A DNA stretch of 64,000 bases from Tipula vernalis (lineage: Eukaryota > Arthropoda > Insecta > Diptera > Tipulidae). The translations under genes were made by a program, and so were the position numbers. The notes beneath the pieces are model-generated. The model worked only from the letters and a program-made list of their open reading frames with translations, made no database searches and had not been told where the DNA came from. How positions within the stretch are numbered: position 1 is the stretch's first letter; each line of letters opens with the position of its first letter. The stretch is from assembly GCA_958295665.1 (NCBI GenBank), contig OY282558.1, positions 113,450,838 to 113,514,837 of the forward strand, given 5' to 3'. Positions 61,377-64,000 of this stretch are shown here, piece by piece.

Positions 61377-61404
61377 GGGCCCGAAATTTGTAGTTACGCC
61401 ACTG
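61377..61404. repeat. Possible hAT-like element end
   Basis: GGCCCGAAATTTGTAGTTAC followed by GCCACTG is the complement of a CAGTGGCGTAAC start common to one hAT-derived repeat group, preceded by a run of G. The other end was not found. Confidence 0.35.
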
Positions 61405-63640
61405 ATTAACCGTTGTTGATCGGTAACTTCGAAATATGATTTGTATTCGGGTGGCGTACGTTTACTAGACGTTTAGTTGTAAATAAATACTGAACGTTTA
61501 CTAAACGTTTACTATACATGTTATGGTATATTAGCACTAAACGTTGACGGAAATCTTTAAACCCTAAAGTAAGAGACTCTCACCTCATCGTGATAACCGA
61601 CTTCTTTCACTCAAAAATATAAAATTCAAATTCCTCTTCTAAGGAATTACGGAAGAGGATGTAGTAATATGCTTCCACTTTCAAAAGACACCACCATTTT
61701 ACAGGCTCAGGTCGACTTTATTAAAAATAAGGCGAGCCGCAAAGAGCTGCAACTTGTGCAAGATACTTAGGCAGCCCATATTAAAGGGACCCCGAGGAGA
61801 CAAGAAACCAGCAGAATTTGGAAATTTCTGCAAATTAAAATCTACAATACAATAGTGTTGAAAATAAAATATAATTTGTGCCAATATTTGGACATTTGTG
61901 GCTTAAATCATTCCATATTCATAAAGTGTTCAAAAGTTTACTGGGCATTAATCATCTGATTCACTTTATATACCTGGCATTGCCAAGGATCTTAAAAAGC
62001 TTGTACAAAAAATAATTTAATTTAAATATTTACTACTAAAGAAAACTAAAAATAAATTTGAACGATTCGACTTGCAAATTCAACATTCGTTGAACAAAAA
62101 GAAAGAAGCAAACTTATACAATTTTTCTGGCAGATTTTCCGGATGAATAAATCATTTTTATTTAGTTGTAAGAGGAAATTCCTTCCGTACATCATCAATG
62201 CCTGAGTAGAACTAACTTATGGATTAAGCAGGGTTATGCTGAAAAATATAAGCGGATTTTTCGTTTGCTTAAAGCTCGCCCGGTCCTCGACCGGAGATTA
62301 AATTTGTCTAGATTTCCTAACATAGACATCAAAATTAGATTTTTGAATAAAACTACAATAACAGACAAACCTGTACTTGTTATAGATAATTTTGTTATGT
62401 ATCGTTCATCTTAGAAATTAGTGTAACATCAATAACATGTACCTAAGACCTACGTGAATAATTATTTCAACTCCCAATAAACTTCCCACTCAAAATTCAA
62501 TAATAAATCACTGACTCTATTTCCATATTAGACGTAAAAACATATGCCCACTGATGCAGTGTCTCTACTTTAAATACAGCATAACCAGCTACAATTTCAT
62601 TTTCTTATCTTCCTCTACATATCTCGATTGTACCTTACGTTTCAATGACTTTTTCTTAGTTGATTTTTTTATGATTTAAGACACAAAATAAGAGATACAA
62701 TCAATTAATCATTCACGACAAAACTGAAACGTATATATCATTAGAACTAATAAATTATCTAAATTACAAAAACAATATTCTATATTATTATTAACAGAGC
62801 CGACCAAAGAATATACTCAAATTTACATGAATGTAACAGAATATCGATTTAAAATAAAAAATAAACATTTTCATTTCCTATCTTAAAACGGAAAACAAGA
62901 AGATTTTCACCATAAAAATTACAGTAAACGAGCAAAAATATTTCGTAGCACTACCAAACATTAACTGCAGCCTTACATAATGATTCTCTCGGTCACAGGA
63001 TATTAGAATCCCAATACAAATTTTGTTTTAGGGGAAAAAAAACATTGGAACAAGTTATAAATTTAATCAGTGTATATAAAATACCTTTAGTGACATTTTT
63101 GAGGGCTTTCTTTTCGTGTAATTCGTTCAATTAAAATTATTTCATCAAAAATCACACAAACACTTTTTTAGTATTTTGATAGGAAACGGGCAGAAAAACT
63201 TTATTTTTGTAAAGCACAGTTTTCACTTCATTTCACTTTTCGATTTTTTTTTGCTAGAAATGCACAACACAAAATTTTCACTTTTATTTCAACACATTCC
63301 ACTACAACCTATATGTGTACCTCAGTACTTATTAGTTTCAATTATTATTATTATTATTATTATTAATTAACTACTATACTGTTTTGTAATAATTGTTAAC
63401 GCGGTTTTATACTGCAAACATTTACAACAAACGATGATATGAACCGCGCAAGCTTGTGGCGACGACTAAAATAATGAAAATCGTAAAGAAAATACTCAAC
63501 GGTGTATGTATATACATTTTATTTTGATATAAGAAATTGAATTGAATTTTTTAAGTTCTCTGTATACAATCTGTGTACTCTCTTTGATGCGAGCATTCTC
63601 ATGTTTACAATATTTTTCCCATTGAATGAAATATAAATTA
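61405..63640. other. AT-rich stretch, no gene recognised
   Basis: A coding-like GC-richer patch at 61700-61820 has open frames on both strands but no motif I recognise. An ATT microsatellite of about eight units lies at 63340-63366. Confidence 0.45.
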
Positions 63641-63663
63641 TTGGGTTGGTGCAAGGTGATTGG
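63641..63663. repeat. Possible mariner terminal repeat
   Basis: TTGGGTTGGTGCAAGGTGAT next to a TA resembles the outer end of irritans/cecropia-type mariner elements. No transposase similarity and no opposite end were found. Confidence 0.35.
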
Positions 63664-63850
63664 CGCGGAATGGGCGAAATTTTATATGGAAATAGGGTTG
63701 TTGAGGTGTCCCAAGTTCGGTGGTATTGTCCCGATTTAAGCAAAATTATAGTCGATTTTAGTCGATAACCTTTGCAGTAAAACCTGTTCACACTGCTTTG
63801 TAATTAATTATCAAAGCTATCTTCGAAAATCAAAACGAACATCGAGTCTA

Positions 63851-64000
63851 AGGCTGGAAACACACCGAATTAGACAAAACGTGTTTTTCTTGTCTTAAAG
63901 CGACTTGCGGTCAAAATGAATACGATTGTATAGCGCTATGCACACTGGATCAGTGTGCTTAGCGCTGTACAATCGTATGCATTTTGGCCGCAAGTCGCTT
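63851..64000. mobile_element. Hairpin element cut by the window edge
   Basis: AAGCGACTTGCGGTCAAAAT (from 63898) pairs with the last bases of the window, ending CCGCAAGTCGCTT. The arms meet at a 3-base loop (63948-63950). The arm extends left, unpaired within the window, to AGGCTGGAAACACACC at 63851. A symmetrical element would need about 47 further bases beyond the edge. No gene. Confidence 0.8.

Noticed and set aside
61699..61884. 61-codon minus-strand frame as a gene
   Set aside because: Open frames exist on both strands and no known motif could be identified.

Overview
This window looks like a piece of an insect nuclear genome. It is AT-rich and intron-like, almost free of host coding sequence, and packed with dead transposable elements of families typical of arthropods: mariner, Tc1/maT, hAT-type MITEs, R1-, Jockey- and LOA-type LINEs, Ty3/Gypsy and Ty1/copia. 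No operon, rRNA or genuine tRNA gene was seen. A dipteran is my best guess, but the sequence does not prove it.

Only one piece of probable host gene is visible: a 111-bp internal exon on the minus strand (27447-27557) with clean splice sites, encoding part of an ankyrin-repeat protein resembling the start of ANKRD29. The rest may largely be intron or intergenic DNA of that gene.

Layout. 1-4 kb: AT-rich, no gene. 4.0-5.2 kb: 3' end of a Gypsy pol with a probable LTR. 7.1-7.4 kb: coding-like but unidentified. 9.56-9.87 kb: a minisatellite in two opposed orientations. 11.2-14.0 kb: two degraded mariner elements with a hAT MITE (perfect 8-bp target duplication) between them. 17.5-18.9 kb: two more mariner fragments. 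19.4-20.6 kb: three small inverted-repeat elements. 21.4-23.6 kb: a 2.2-kb element with inverted repeats of over 300 bp around a decayed gene of an uncharacterised multi-copy protein type. 24.3-25.2 kb: an R1-type LINE fragment. 28.9-30.3 kb: a Jockey-type LINE interrupted by a 418-bp insertion. 30.3-34.9 kb: a nearly complete but broken LOA-type LINE (ORF1, endonuclease, RT, RNase H, zinc knuckle, TAA-type tail).

37.1-40.9 kb: a palindrome followed by an 899-bp tandem duplication. Its second copy contains a MITE, which in turn contains a Tc1/mariner DD37D element with an uninterrupted transposase; each empty site can be read in the sequence. 42.5-44.8 kb: a hairpin MITE and a decayed copia element with another hairpin inside. 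48.0-48.8 kb: an inverted repeat with 385-bp arms. 50.6-56.2 kb: MITEs, a tandem satellite, two Jockey remnants, a Helitron-like fragment and a tRNA-derived SINE. 59.6-61.2 kb: a long degenerate composite repeat. The right edge cuts a hairpin element in half.

The elements do not form a pathway. Their value lies in the nesting order, the several inverted-repeat families and the unclassified element at 21.4-23.6 kb. All family assignments were made by eye from translated motifs, without database searches.
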